A stretch of 10,104 nt of DNA from GCA-2746795 sp964643965 (lineage in GTDB: Bacteria; Chloroflexota; Anaerolineae; Promineifilales; Promineifilaceae), in NCBI GenBank assembly GCA_964643965.1, contig CAZXVH010000152.1:1-10104 (forward strand). The letters run 5' to 3'. A program made the translations under genes and the position numbers. The notes under the pieces are model-generated. The model had not been told where the DNA came from and did no database searches. It saw only the letters and a program-made list of their open reading frames with translations. Shown here one piece after another: positions 1 to 6,028 of this stretch (position 1 is the first letter of the stretch; each line of letters begins with the position of its first letter).

Positions 1-9
1 TTAGAAGGG

Positions 10-38
10 AGCGAATTCGTTATTTTCTAAAATTCGCT
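10..38. repeat. 8-bp inverted repeat with AT-rich loop
   Basis: AGCGAATT (10-17) and AATTCGCT (31-38) are perfect inverted copies separated by 13 AT-rich bases. No U tract follows on either strand, so it is not an obvious terminator. It lies just beyond the pgi terminator and could belong to the neighbouring gene outside the window. Confidence 0.4.
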
Positions 39-49
39 GTCATCATTGT

Positions 50-85
50 AAAAAGTGTAAAGTGGCACGGTCAGAAACCGGCCAC
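50..85 (-). terminator. Probable intrinsic terminator of pgi
   Basis: On the minus strand, 22 bases after the pgi stop codon, GTGGC and CGGT on the + strand (62-66, 68-71) pair with ACCG and GCCAC (77-85). This gives a 9-bp GC-rich stem with one bulged A and a 5-base loop. In the transcript it is followed by a U-rich tract (UUUACACUUUUU, 50-61). The interrupted U tract is the only weak point. Confidence 0.7.
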
Positions 86-107
86 AGCGAGTATAGCATC
101 AGCTTCT

Positions 108-1748
108 TTACCGCAAATGTTTGAAAGCGTTGATCAAGCCGTTGGTAGATGAATCGTGGCTAGTCACTTCGGCGTCAGTTTCCAGTTCCGGCGCAATGGC
201 TTTAGCCAACACTTTGCCCAGCTCTACCCCCATCTGGTCAAATGAATTGATGTTCCAGATGACGCCCTGGGTGAAGATTTTGTGTTCGTACAAGGCAATC
301 AGGGAGCCGAGCGTCTCCGGAGTGAGTTTTCTGAAGAGGAAGCTGTTGGACGGCCGGTTTCCTGTAAATGTCTTGGCAGCGGTCAGCAGATCCAACTGTT
401 GACCGCTGATACCCTGCTTTTCTAACTCGGCGCGCACGGAAACGGCCGTTTTTCCTTTCATGAGCGCTTCCGGTTGGGCAAAAAAATTGGAGAGCAGCAG
501 GGTGTGATGCTTGCCCAGAGGATTTTGGCTTTGCGCCGGCGCCAGAAAATCACACGGGATCAGCTTTGTGCCTTGATGAATCAGTTGGTAAAAAGCGTGC
601 TGGCCGTTGGTGCCCGGTTGGCCCCAAATCACTGGCCCGGTCTGGTAATCGACCCCCTCGCCCTGGCGCGTCACTTGCTTGCCGTTGCTTTCCATATCGC
701 CCTGCTGAAAATACATAGGGAAATATTTCATATACTGGTCATAGGGCAAAATGGCGTGGGATTCTGCGCCAAAAAAGTTGTTGTACCACACGCCAAGCAG
801 CCCCATGATAACGGGGATATTTTCGGCAAAAGGGGCTGCCCGGAAATGCTCATCTACGGCGTGAGCGCCGGCCAACAGCTTCTCAAAGTTCTCAAAGCCA
901 ATGGCCAGGGCTATCGAGGTACCAATAGCCGACCAGAGCGAATAACGGCCGCCCACCCAATCCCAAAATGCAAACATATTCTGCGGATCAATGCCAAAAG
1001 CAACTACCCCTTCCTGATTGGTGGAGAGGGCGGCAAAATGGTGGGCAACGGCCGTTTCCTCTTTTGCCGTCTCCAAAAACCAGCGGCGGGCGGTATGGGC
1101 GTTGGCCATCGTCTCCTGGGTGGTGAATGTTTTGGAAGCGATGAGAAACAGCGTCGTTTCCGGGTTGACGCGCTTCAAGGTTTCGGCAATGTCTGTGCCA
1201 TCTACGTTGGAGACAAAATGGGCGTGCAAGTCAGGGCGGGTATACGGCGTGAGCGCCTCAACCACCATCTTCGGTCCCAAATCTGAGCCGCCAATGCCGA
1301 TGTTGACCACATCGGTGATTGTTTTGCCACTGTACCCGCGCCAACGGCCGTGACGCACTGCCTCGCTAAACCGTTTCATCTTGGCCAAAACCGCATTTAC
1401 CTCTGGCATCACATCTTGTCCATCAACGAAAATGGGCCGGTTAGAACGGTTGCGCAAAGCCACATGCAAGACAGCACGGTCTTCGGTGTTGTTGATTTTC
1501 TCACCCTTAAACATGGCCGCGATCATCTCTTTCAGCCCGGCTTGCCTGGCCAGCGCCAGCAGCAGGGAGACGGTTTCTTCTGTAATCCGGTTTTTAGAAT
1601 AATCAAATAAGATGTCCTGGAAGGTGAGGGAAAATTTTTCAAACCGCGCCGGATCCGCCGCAAACAGATCGCGCATATGGCTGGCGTTGATTTTCGCATG
1701 ATGGGCTTGTAAAGCTTTCCAGGCCGGGGAAGTGGTGAGCGTAGGCAT
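108..1748 (-). CDS. pgi: Glucose-6-phosphate isomerase
   Basis: This cytoplasmic enzyme interconverts glucose 6-phosphate and fructose 6-phosphate in glycolysis and gluconeogenesis. The 546-residue product has the length of the long bacterial/eukaryotic Pgi type. Both family signatures are intact: DWVGGRYSLWSAIG at 263-276 and GVIWNINSFDQMGVELGK at 495-512. The expected catalytic residues are visible as E353 (in QGDMESNGK), H384 (in NGQHAFYQ) and K512. The phosphate-binding stretch SKTFTTQET is at 205-213. The ATG at 1746-1748 is preceded by AAGGAG (1755-1760) with a 6-base spacer, which fixes the start. The gene stands alone: it is divergent from the YitT gene and has its own terminator at 50-85. 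Three AACGGCCGT-type palindromes lie inside it (441, 1047, 1343), and an AACGGCCG variant at 944 falls within signature 1. Nothing suggests truncation. Confidence 0.99.
   Translation of the reverse strand: MPTLTTSPAWKALQAHHAKINASHMRDLFAADPARFEKFSLTFQDILFDYSKNRITEETVSLLLALARQAGLKEMIAAMFKGEKINNTEDRAVLHVALRNRSNRPIFVDGQDVMPEVNAVLAKMKRFSEAVRHGRWRGYSGKTITDVVNIGIGGSDLGPKMVVEALTPYTRPDLHAHFVSNVDGTDIAETLKRVNPETTLFLIASKTFTTQETMANAHTARRWFLETAKEETAVAHHFAALSTNQEGVVAFGIDPQNMFAFWDWVGGRYSLWSAIGTSIALAIGFENFEKLLAGAHAVDEHFRAAPFAENIPVIMGLLGVWYNNFFGAESHAILPYDQYMKYFPMYFQQGDMESNGKQVTRQGEGVDYQTGPVIWGQPGTNGQHAFYQLIHQGTKLIPCDFLAPAQSQNPLGKHHTLLLSNFFAQPEALMKGKTAVSVRAELEKQGISGQQLDLLTAAKTFTGNRPSNSFLFRKLTPETLGSLIALYEHKIFTQGVIWNINSFDQMGVELGKVLAKAIAPELETDAEVTSHDSSTNGLINAFKHLR
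441..450. repeat. AACGGCCGTT palindrome within pgi (TAV frame)
   Basis: Perfect copy; encodes Thr-Ala-Val at Pgi residues 434-436. Confidence 0.85.
1047..1056. repeat. AACGGCCGTT palindrome within pgi (TAV frame)
   Basis: Perfect copy; encodes Thr-Ala-Val at Pgi residues 232-234. Confidence 0.85.
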
Positions 1749-1772
1749 AATAATCTCCTTTCGTGGGTGGGC

Positions 1773-1782
1773 AACGGCCGTT
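1773..1782. repeat. AACGGCCGTT palindrome, intergenic copy
   Basis: Perfect 10-bp palindrome in the pgi leader region, between the candidate pgi promoter and the pgi Shine-Dalgarno site. A 9-of-10 copy (AACGGCCGTA) lies 51 bases away at 1824-1833. It belongs to the window-wide repeat family described in the findings. Confidence 0.85.
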
Positions 1783-1786
1783 TTCT

Positions 1787-1815
1787 GTCATAGAATGCTT
1801 CGTTTTGTGAGTGAA
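1787..1815 (-). promoter_or_regulatory. Candidate sigma70 promoter of pgi
   Basis: Read on the minus strand, TTCACT (1810-1815) and TATGAC (1787-1792) are separated by exactly 17 bases. Each matches 4 of 6 consensus bases. Transcription would start near 1780, within the AACGGCCGTT palindrome at 1773-1782, about 30 bases before the pgi start. It is plausible but weak. Confidence 0.35.
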
Positions 1816-1823
1816 GGGGTGGA

Positions 1824-1833
1824 AACGGCCGTA
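1824..1833. repeat. AACGGCCGTA, 9-of-10 copy of the iterated palindrome
   Basis: Second copy in the divergent pgi/YitT intergene. It lies upstream of the candidate promoters of both genes, so a DNA-binding protein there could affect either. Its presence here may equally be chance, given how common the motif is in this window. Confidence 0.7.
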
Positions 1834-1837
1834 TCCA

Positions 1838-1866
1838 TTCAAACGTTTAGTTTACGCCCCTAATAA
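1838..1866 (+). promoter_or_regulatory. Weak promoter candidate for the YitT-family gene
   Basis: TTCAAA (1838-1843) and TAATAA (1861-1866) have a 17-base spacer. They match only 4 and 3 consensus bases, so the spacing and position (about 24 bases before the ATG) are the main support. Confidence 0.2.
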
Positions 1867-1889
1867 TACGGTGTGTTGAGGAATTACGC

Positions 1890-2804
1890 ATGAAAAAAGA
1901 TCGTCAAATCAAACCAAAGCTACAAAAAGGGGCCGGTATGGCGCAGCGCGAAATGCCCCGCTTCTTGCTTCTCGTCATTGGCGCCACGCTCATCGCCTTT
2001 GCTTATGTGATGTTCCAGGTCACCTTCAATATCGTCGGCGGTGGCTTAAGCGGCCTGGCGCTCATCATCAACTCCTTCACTGATTGGCCCATCGGCGTCA
2101 TGTATTGGATCATGAATATCCCCATGTTTGTGCTGGGTTTCCGCTACCTGGGACGCTGGCCTTTTTTGATTCGCACCATCATCGCCGTCACCATCTTCTC
2201 CTTTCTTATCGACTGGCTGCAAATCGTCCTGCCAGGCGTCGTCACCCCTTACCCCGTGACTGATAATCCGCTGCTGGCGACCGTCTATGGCGGCATCATT
2301 GGCGGCATCGGTTCGGGCCTGCTCTACCGCGCCGGAGCCACCGTGGGCGGCACCAGCATCATCGGCCGGGTCTTGCAAGAAAAAACGGGTATGCCGCTTA
2401 GTCAGACCTATTTCTTTGCCGATGGTCTCATCATCTTGCTGGCCGGGATCGTTTTTGGTTGGGAACTGGCGCTGTACGGCCTGCTGATGATGTTTATCGG
2501 CGGGTTGGCCTCAGACTACACGCTGGAAGGCCCCAGCACGACCCGCGTGGCCACGATCATCACCAACTCTCCCCAAGAGGTTTCAGACGCGCTCATACAC
2601 CATCTGGGTCGCGGCGTCAGCTATTGGCAAATCACCGGCGCTTACACCGGAGAACAGCGTTATATGCTCACCAGCACCGTCTCCCGGCCGCAGGTCAGCC
2701 AGGTACGCAGCGTCATCGCCGAGGTAGACCCGGACGCTTTTGTGACGATCAGCATGGGGCATAATGCCTTGGGGGAAGGGTTTTCACGTTTGAAGAAACA
2801 ATGA
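1890..2804 (+). CDS. YitT family membrane protein with C-terminal DUF2179 domain
   Basis: A 304-residue integral membrane protein of the YitT/DUF161 family (transport function suspected, substrate not established). After a basic, hydrophilic N-terminus come hydrophobic segments at about 24-46, 52-62, 68-84, 92-117, 130-145, 174-190 and 193-206. Two glycine-rich motifs typical of the family are present: NIVGGGLSG (47-55) and GATVGGTSIIGR (149-160). Residues about 219-295 form a soluble DUF2179-type domain (RVATIITNSPQEVSDAL onward, ending near SMGHNALGEGF) that probably faces the cytoplasm. The ATG at 1890 has GAGG at 1878-1881 with an 8-base spacer. A second ATG at 1938 (residue 17) is possible but has a poorer context. 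The gene is monocistronic and divergent from pgi. Unlike most genes here it contains no perfect AACGGCCGTT. Family is clear; function is not. Confidence 0.93.
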   Translation: MKKDRQIKPKLQKGAGMAQREMPRFLLLVIGATLIAFAYVMFQVTFNIVGGGLSGLALIINSFTDWPIGVMYWIMNIPMFVLGFRYLGRWPFLIRTIIAVTIFSFLIDWLQIVLPGVVTPYPVTDNPLLATVYGGIIGGIGSGLLYRAGATVGGTSIIGRVLQEKTGMPLSQTYFFADGLIILLAGIVFGWELALYGLLMMFIGGLASDYTLEGPSTTRVATIITNSPQEVSDALIHHLGRGVSYWQITGAYTGEQRYMLTSTVSRPQVSQVRSVIAEVDPDAFVTISMGHNALGEGFSRLKKQ

Positions 2805-2841
2805 GAGGTTATTAGGCCAGGTCTCTGCCGTCGAACGAAAT

Positions 2842-2880
2842 GCCATTTAAAACAAAATGGCCCATCAGAGTGAGCCATTT
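2842..2880. repeat. Alternating inverted repeats (nested hairpins), possible terminator of tRNA-Gln
   Basis: GCCATTT (2842-2848), AAATGGC (2855-2861) and GCCATTT (2874-2880) lie in a row. The middle copy can pair with either neighbour, with a 6-base loop on one side and a 12-base loop on the other. In a minus-strand transcript the right-hand hairpin starts 6 bases after the tRNA 3' end and is followed by UUGUUUU, so it may end tRNA-Gln transcription. For the YitT transcript no U tract follows. Confidence 0.5.
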
Positions 2881-2886
2881 AGTGTG

Positions 2887-2957
2887 CTGAGGGACCTGGA
2901 TTCGAACCAGGAACGACGGAGTCAGAGTCCGCTGTTTTACCGTTAAACTATCCCTCA
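2887..2957 (-). tRNA. tRNA-Gln, anticodon CTG
   Basis: A 71-base cloverleaf on the minus strand. The acceptor stem TGAGGGA (2951-2957) pairs fully with TCCCTCA (2888-2894). The D arm is GTTT-AACGGTA-AAAC. The anticodon stem is GCGGA/TCCGT around the loop CTCTGAC, giving anticodon CTG, which reads CAG (Gln). The T arm is CCTGG-TTCGAAT-CCAGG. The discriminator base is G at 2887, and the weak U1:A72 pair plus G73 are known tRNA-Gln identity features. The 3' CCA is not encoded (CAC follows). It lies downstream of gltX in the same direction. Confidence 0.96.
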
Positions 2958-2972
2958 AAGGAACAGGGCAGG

Positions 2973-3001
2973 ATTCTACCAAAACGGGAGATGTGGGGCA
3001 A
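2973..3001 (-). promoter_or_regulatory. Candidate promoter of tRNA-Gln
   Basis: On the minus strand TTGCCC (2996-3001, 4 of 6 consensus) and TAGAAT (2973-2978, 5 of 6) are separated by exactly 17 bases. Transcription would start near 2966, about 9 bases before the tRNA. This supports independent expression of the tRNA even though gltX lies upstream in the same orientation. Confidence 0.5.
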
Positions 3002-3013
3002 ATCTCTTTTTTA

Positions 3014-3063
3014 ATACAAAGGGACAAAGTTACAAAGGAAAACCCCCTTAATTTTCTTTGTCC
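3014..3063. repeat. Three tandem 8-base units plus an inverted copy
   Basis: ATACAAAG, GGACAAAG and TTACAAAG follow each other without gaps at 3014-3037. CTTTGTCC at 3056-3063 is an exact inverted copy of the middle unit, so GGACAAAG (3022-3029) and CTTTGTCC can form an 8-bp stem. It lies 14 bases after the gltX stop and could act as a 3' hairpin, although the loop is long (26 bases) and the U tract is poor. Confidence 0.5.
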
Positions 3064-3077
3064 TGTTGGCTTAAGCT

Positions 3078-4562
3078 TTACCCAAACAGGGCCACAACCT
3101 GCGCCAACCGGGCAGCGGTTCGCGTTCGCCCCAGGGCCAGCATCGATTCAAACAGCGGCGGCGACACTTGCTGCCCGGTAACAGCCAGACGTAGTTTGCC
3201 CAAGAACGGCCCAGCTTTACCCGTCACCGTCACCGTTTCAGCAATGCGGGTAACGGCCGTGCTAATGGCCTCCAGATCATAGCTTTCAGTGGTCTGTACA
3301 AATTCGAGCACCTGCGCATACCCGGACAAAGCGGCGTCTGCTGGCAGCTGTTTATGCACCAGCTCTTCAGCCGTCAGCGTAAATGCTTCGTCATCGGCAA
3401 ACAAGAAGTGCAAAAACTCGTTGGCTTCCGGTAAGCGTTTGAGGCGCACTTTCATGGAGGGCGCGACGGCTAACAAGGCTGCCACATTCACCTCATATCC
3501 AGCCGCTTCCAAGAACGGCTTGATCGCTTTTGCCAATTCTAAATCGTCCATTCGCTGGATGTGCTGCCCGTTTATCCAATCCAATTTGGCATAGGGCAAA
3601 CTGGTGGGCGCGGCGTTGACGTCGGCTAAATCAAAACGGGGGATGATCTCCTCGACGGTGAAGATTTCCAGGTCATCGCCAGAAGACCAGCCGACGTTGG
3701 CAATGAAGTTGTTCACCGCCACCGGGATGTACCCCTGCTCCTGATACTCTTCCACTTTTACTAACACCTGCCACTGTCCATCCTGGAAAGATTGGGTGCG
3801 TTTGCTGAGCTTACCTTTGCCGCTGGGATTGAGGATGACGGGCATGTGGGCGTATAACGGCCGTTTCCAACCAAACGCCTGCCATAATTGAAAATGCAGT
3901 GGGGCGGAACTCAGCCACTCATCGCCTCGCGTCACATGACTGATCTGCATAAAATGATCATCCACCACATGCGCCAGGTGATAGGTGGGCAGCCCGTTGG
4001 ACTTCATCAGCACCGCATCGGTAAACTGCGAATTCTCAAACACCACTTTGCCCCGAATCAAATCTTCGACGACCGTTTCACCCTCTAGCGGCATCTTGTA
4101 ACGAATCACAAACGGCTTGCCCTGCGCTTCCAAGTCAGCCACCTGCTCGGCGGGCAAATCACGATAGCTGCGATCATAGCCAGAACGGTCGCCTTTTGCT
4201 TCTAATTCCACCCGCATCGCGGCCAATTCTGCCAGCGTGGCAAAACATTTGTAAGCACGGCCGTTATCCACCAACCAATTGGCCCATTCCTTGTATAAAT
4301 CCGCCCGTTCTGTCTGCACATACGGGCCATAAGGGCCGCCCACATCTGGACCTTCATCCCAATCAAGCCCTAGCCAGCGCATAGAGGCCATGATATTTTC
4401 CACCGCGCCGGGCACAAACCGTTTCTGGTCAGTATCCTCTATGCGCAAAATAAACTGGCCGCCATACCGCCGGGCAAACATCCAACTAAACAGCGCCGTA
4501 CGCGCCCCACCAATATGCAAATACCCCGTGGGACTGGGGGCAAATCGAAGTCGAACCGTCAT
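3078..4562 (-). CDS. gltX: Glutamyl-tRNA synthetase
   Basis: A class I aminoacyl-tRNA synthetase that charges tRNA-Glu in the cytoplasm and, in bacteria lacking GlnRS, also tRNA-Gln. The 494-residue length is typical. The ATP-site motifs are present: the HIGH-type sequence HIGG at 16-19 within FAPSPTGYLHIGG, and KLSKR at 251-255. LRIEDTD is at 39-45. The helical anticodon-binding domain covers roughly 320-494 and ends in SPPLFESMLALGRTRTAARL. In the segment where some GluRS carry a zinc knuckle only one Cys is seen (C106), so a zinc site is probably absent. The ATG at 4560-4562 has AAAAGG (4571-4576) with an 8-base spacer. Upstream is the heptad array following rodA; downstream, in the same direction, is tRNA-Gln. 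Whether the enzyme is discriminating cannot be told reliably from sequence by eye. Confidence 0.98.
   Translation of the reverse strand: MTVRLRFAPSPTGYLHIGGARTALFSWMFARRYGGQFILRIEDTDQKRFVPGAVENIMASMRWLGLDWDEGPDVGGPYGPYVQTERADLYKEWANWLVDNGRAYKCFATLAELAAMRVELEAKGDRSGYDRSYRDLPAEQVADLEAQGKPFVIRYKMPLEGETVVEDLIRGKVVFENSQFTDAVLMKSNGLPTYHLAHVVDDHFMQISHVTRGDEWLSSAPLHFQLWQAFGWKRPLYAHMPVILNPSGKGKLSKRTQSFQDGQWQVLVKVEEYQEQGYIPVAVNNFIANVGWSSGDDLEIFTVEEIIPRFDLADVNAAPTSLPYAKLDWINGQHIQRMDDLELAKAIKPFLEAAGYEVNVAALLAVAPSMKVRLKRLPEANEFLHFLFADDEAFTLTAEELVHKQLPADAALSGYAQVLEFVQTTESYDLEAISTAVTRIAETVTVTGKAGPFLGKLRLAVTGQQVSPPLFESMLALGRTRTAARLAQVVALFG
3856..3865. repeat. AACGGCCGTT palindrome within gltX (RPL frame)
   Basis: Perfect copy; here the frame differs and it encodes Arg-Pro-Leu in GltX (residues 234-236). 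gltX also has 9-base matches at 3252-3260 (TAV frame) and 4257-4265 (NGR frame). Confidence 0.85.
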
Positions 4563-4592
4563 ATGATTAACCTTTTGGGAATTTTAATGGGG

Positions 4593-4621
4593 AGTATACA
4601 GTGTACAGTGTACAGTGTACA
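4593..4621 (-). promoter_or_regulatory. Candidate gltX promoter formed partly by the heptad array
   Basis: On the minus strand TATACT (4593-4598, 5 of 6) is preceded at exactly 17 bases by TGTACA (4616-4621, 4 of 6). The -35 element and most of the spacer consist of TACAGTG heptads. Transcription would start near 4586, giving a leader of about 24 bases that contains the gltX ribosome-binding site. The heptad repetition makes a chance TGTACA at this spacing quite likely. Confidence 0.35.
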
Positions 4622-4687
4622 GTTTACAGTTTACAGTGGTTAGTGGTCAGTAATCATTGTACTGTTCACTGTTCACCGTTCACTGGT
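4597..4687. repeat. Thirteen-unit heptad tandem array between rodA and gltX
   Basis: The stretch is exactly 13 x 7 bases and never leaves phase. In + orientation the units are TACAGTG (three times), TACAGTT (twice), TACAGTG, GTTAGTG, GTCAGTA, ATCATTG, TACTGTT, CACTGTT, CACCGTT, CACTGGT. The first six are close to the reverse complement of the last four, so the array can also fold as an imperfect hairpin. It ends one base before the rodA stop codon triplet (4689-4691). Confidence 0.9.
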
Positions 4688-4688
4688 T

Positions 4689-5795
4689 TTAGCCAAAGTC
4701 CTGCTTACGATGGCGCATTAGCACAGATTGCACAATGCCCAGGGCGATGAATAACGTCACCAGTGAACTGCCGCCATAGCTGACAAACGGCAGCGTCAGA
4801 CCGGTGACGGGCAGCAGACGCACGTTCATGCCCACGCTGACGAATGTTTGGAAAAAGAGAATAACAGCAATGCCTGTGACCATGTATTTCCCGGCCGGAT
4901 CAGGCGTCACCAAGGCCACGCGAATGATGCGCCAGAGAATAAAACCCATCAAGCTCAACACCACCAGCGAGCCAAAAATAAGCCCTAATTCTTCCGTTAT
5001 CATGGAAAAGATAAAGTCGGTGTGCTGCACACGCAAAAAGCCAAGCTGGCTCTGCGTCCCTTGCAGATACCCCTTGCCAAAAAAGCCGCCGGAGCCAATG
5101 CTGATCTCCGCCTGGTCTACGTTGAACACCGATTCCGGGTCTGCCTCTTCCGGGTTAATGAAGGTGGTGATACGCCCCCTCTGGTACTCTTCCAGGTTGG
5201 GATAAACGAGGATGGCAGCCGACAAGCCCAGCACCCCCAGTATCAAGAAATGGGATAAGGGCAGCCCGGCCAACCAGACCATGACAAACCAGATGACGAT
5301 GAACAAAATCGACATACCCAGGTCTGGCTGAAAAAAAATGAGACTGATAGGCAAACCAAAATAAACCAGCGTGGTGAGCGTATTGGAGAACTGATGCATT
5401 TTGTGACGACGGTTGGCCAGAAACTGGGCAAAAGTAACGGCCAAAAAAATACGGCCGAATTCAGAAGGCTGAATTTCAGCAAAGCCCAGGTTGATCCAAC
5501 GGCGAGCGTCGTTATTAACCTGGCCGCCAATGACCACAAAGATGAGTAGAGCCACCAGCCCCGCGTAAATATACCAATGCGCTGAGGTTAAATAGCGGTA
5601 GTCGATAGCGGCAAAGACCAACATGACGATAAAACCGATGATCGCCCAGCGAATCTGGGTCGCGGGCAGCGGCTCTAAAGCTGGCGCGCCGGTGACGGCG
5701 CTGCGAATCATGAGGATGCCAAACGCAGTTAACAGCAATACGGCAGCTGTTAACCAGATATCAAAGTGTCGCCAGGTGGAATGCGCAATATTCAT
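4689..5795 (-). CDS. rodA: Peptidoglycan glycosyltransferase RodA (SEDS family)
   Basis: A 368-residue polytopic inner-membrane enzyme that polymerises lipid II during cell elongation, usually with a class B penicillin-binding protein. About ten hydrophobic segments span residues 13-360. Family motifs are RRWINLGFAEIQPSEFGR (98-115), FFQPDLGMSILF (154-165), GSGGFFGKGYLQGTQSQLGF (234-253) and PFVSYGGSSL (336-345). The presumed catalytic Asp is D260 in VQHTDFIFS, and the conserved Trp is W100. The QHTDFIF form and GTQSQLGFL fit RodA better than FtsW. The ATG at 5793-5795 agrees with the family N-terminus (HFDIWLT), but no Shine-Dalgarno site is visible: a pyrimidine-rich leader precedes a three-codon reading frame that overlaps the start. 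rodA directly follows minE in the same direction beyond a terminator, an order also known from clostridial min clusters. No mreBCD or PBP2 gene is in the window. Confidence 0.95.
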   Translation of the reverse strand: MNIAHSTWRHFDIWLTAAVLLLTAFGILMIRSAVTGAPALEPLPATQIRWAIIGFIVMLVFAAIDYRYLTSAHWYIYAGLVALLIFVVIGGQVNNDARRWINLGFAEIQPSEFGRIFLAVTFAQFLANRRHKMHQFSNTLTTLVYFGLPISLIFFQPDLGMSILFIVIWFVMVWLAGLPLSHFLILGVLGLSAAILVYPNLEEYQRGRITTFINPEEADPESVFNVDQAEISIGSGGFFGKGYLQGTQSQLGFLRVQHTDFIFSMITEELGLIFGSLVVLSLMGFILWRIIRVALVTPDPAGKYMVTGIAVILFFQTFVSVGMNVRLLPVTGLTLPFVSYGGSSLVTLFIALGIVQSVLMRHRKQDFG

Positions 5796-5835
5796 GCCAA
5801 CATTTTAGAGGAAGGAGAGAGAAGGGGCGATGAGA

Positions 5836-5845
5836 AACGGCCGTT
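5836..5845. repeat. AACGGCCGTT palindrome, intergenic copy
   Basis: Perfect copy inside the extended dyad GAAACGGCCGTTTC (5834-5847), 40 bases upstream of the rodA start codon. It is one of only two perfect intergenic copies in the window. Confidence 0.85.
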
Positions 5846-5890
5846 TCCCACAAAGTTTTAATGAGTCTTCTGAAAAAAGGTCTTTTTTAC

Positions 5891-5917
5891 CGCAGAGAGC
5901 GCGGAGAACGCGGAGTT
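5891..5917. repeat. Three tandem 9-base units in the rodA-minE intergene
   Basis: CGCAGAGAG, CGCGGAGAA and CGCGGAGTT follow without gaps. CTCCGC at 5938-5943 is complementary to the GCGGAG core, so a hairpin is possible. The rest of this 233-base intergene (5796-6028) holds one iterated palindrome, T-rich sequence and the minE terminator; I see no convincing gene in it. Confidence 0.6.
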
Positions 5918-5977
5918 TTTCTCTGGTATTTTCTATCCTCCGCAGTTAGTTTTTTCAGCGAACTCTTTTAATGCAAC

Positions 5978-6016
5978 AAAAAAAGAGAGTAGAGAACGGC
6001 AGCCAGGCTACTCTCT
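5978..6016 (-). terminator. Intrinsic terminator of the min operon
   Basis: On the minus strand, starting 12 bases after the minE stop, AGAGAGTAG (6008-6016) pairs perfectly with CTACTCTCT (5984-5992) around a 15-base loop. A run of six further U residues follows directly. It separates min transcription from rodA. Confidence 0.88.
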
Positions 6017-6028
6017 ATTCTCAGTTCC

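Noticed and set aside
474..1286. Long plus-strand open frame of 270 codons
   Set aside because: It is entirely antisense to pgi, whose motifs and ribosome-binding site are clear; the translation has no recognisable domain.
4597..4687. CRISPR-like array
   Set aside because: The units are only 7 bases with no spacers between them; no cas genes are present.
5830..5949. Small plus-strand frame of 39 codons (MRNGRFPQSF...) after purine-rich sequence
   Set aside because: Most of it consists of the iterated palindrome and the 9-base repeats; the Arg/Ser-rich product looks like translated repeat DNA, and the best Shine-Dalgarno spacing is poor.
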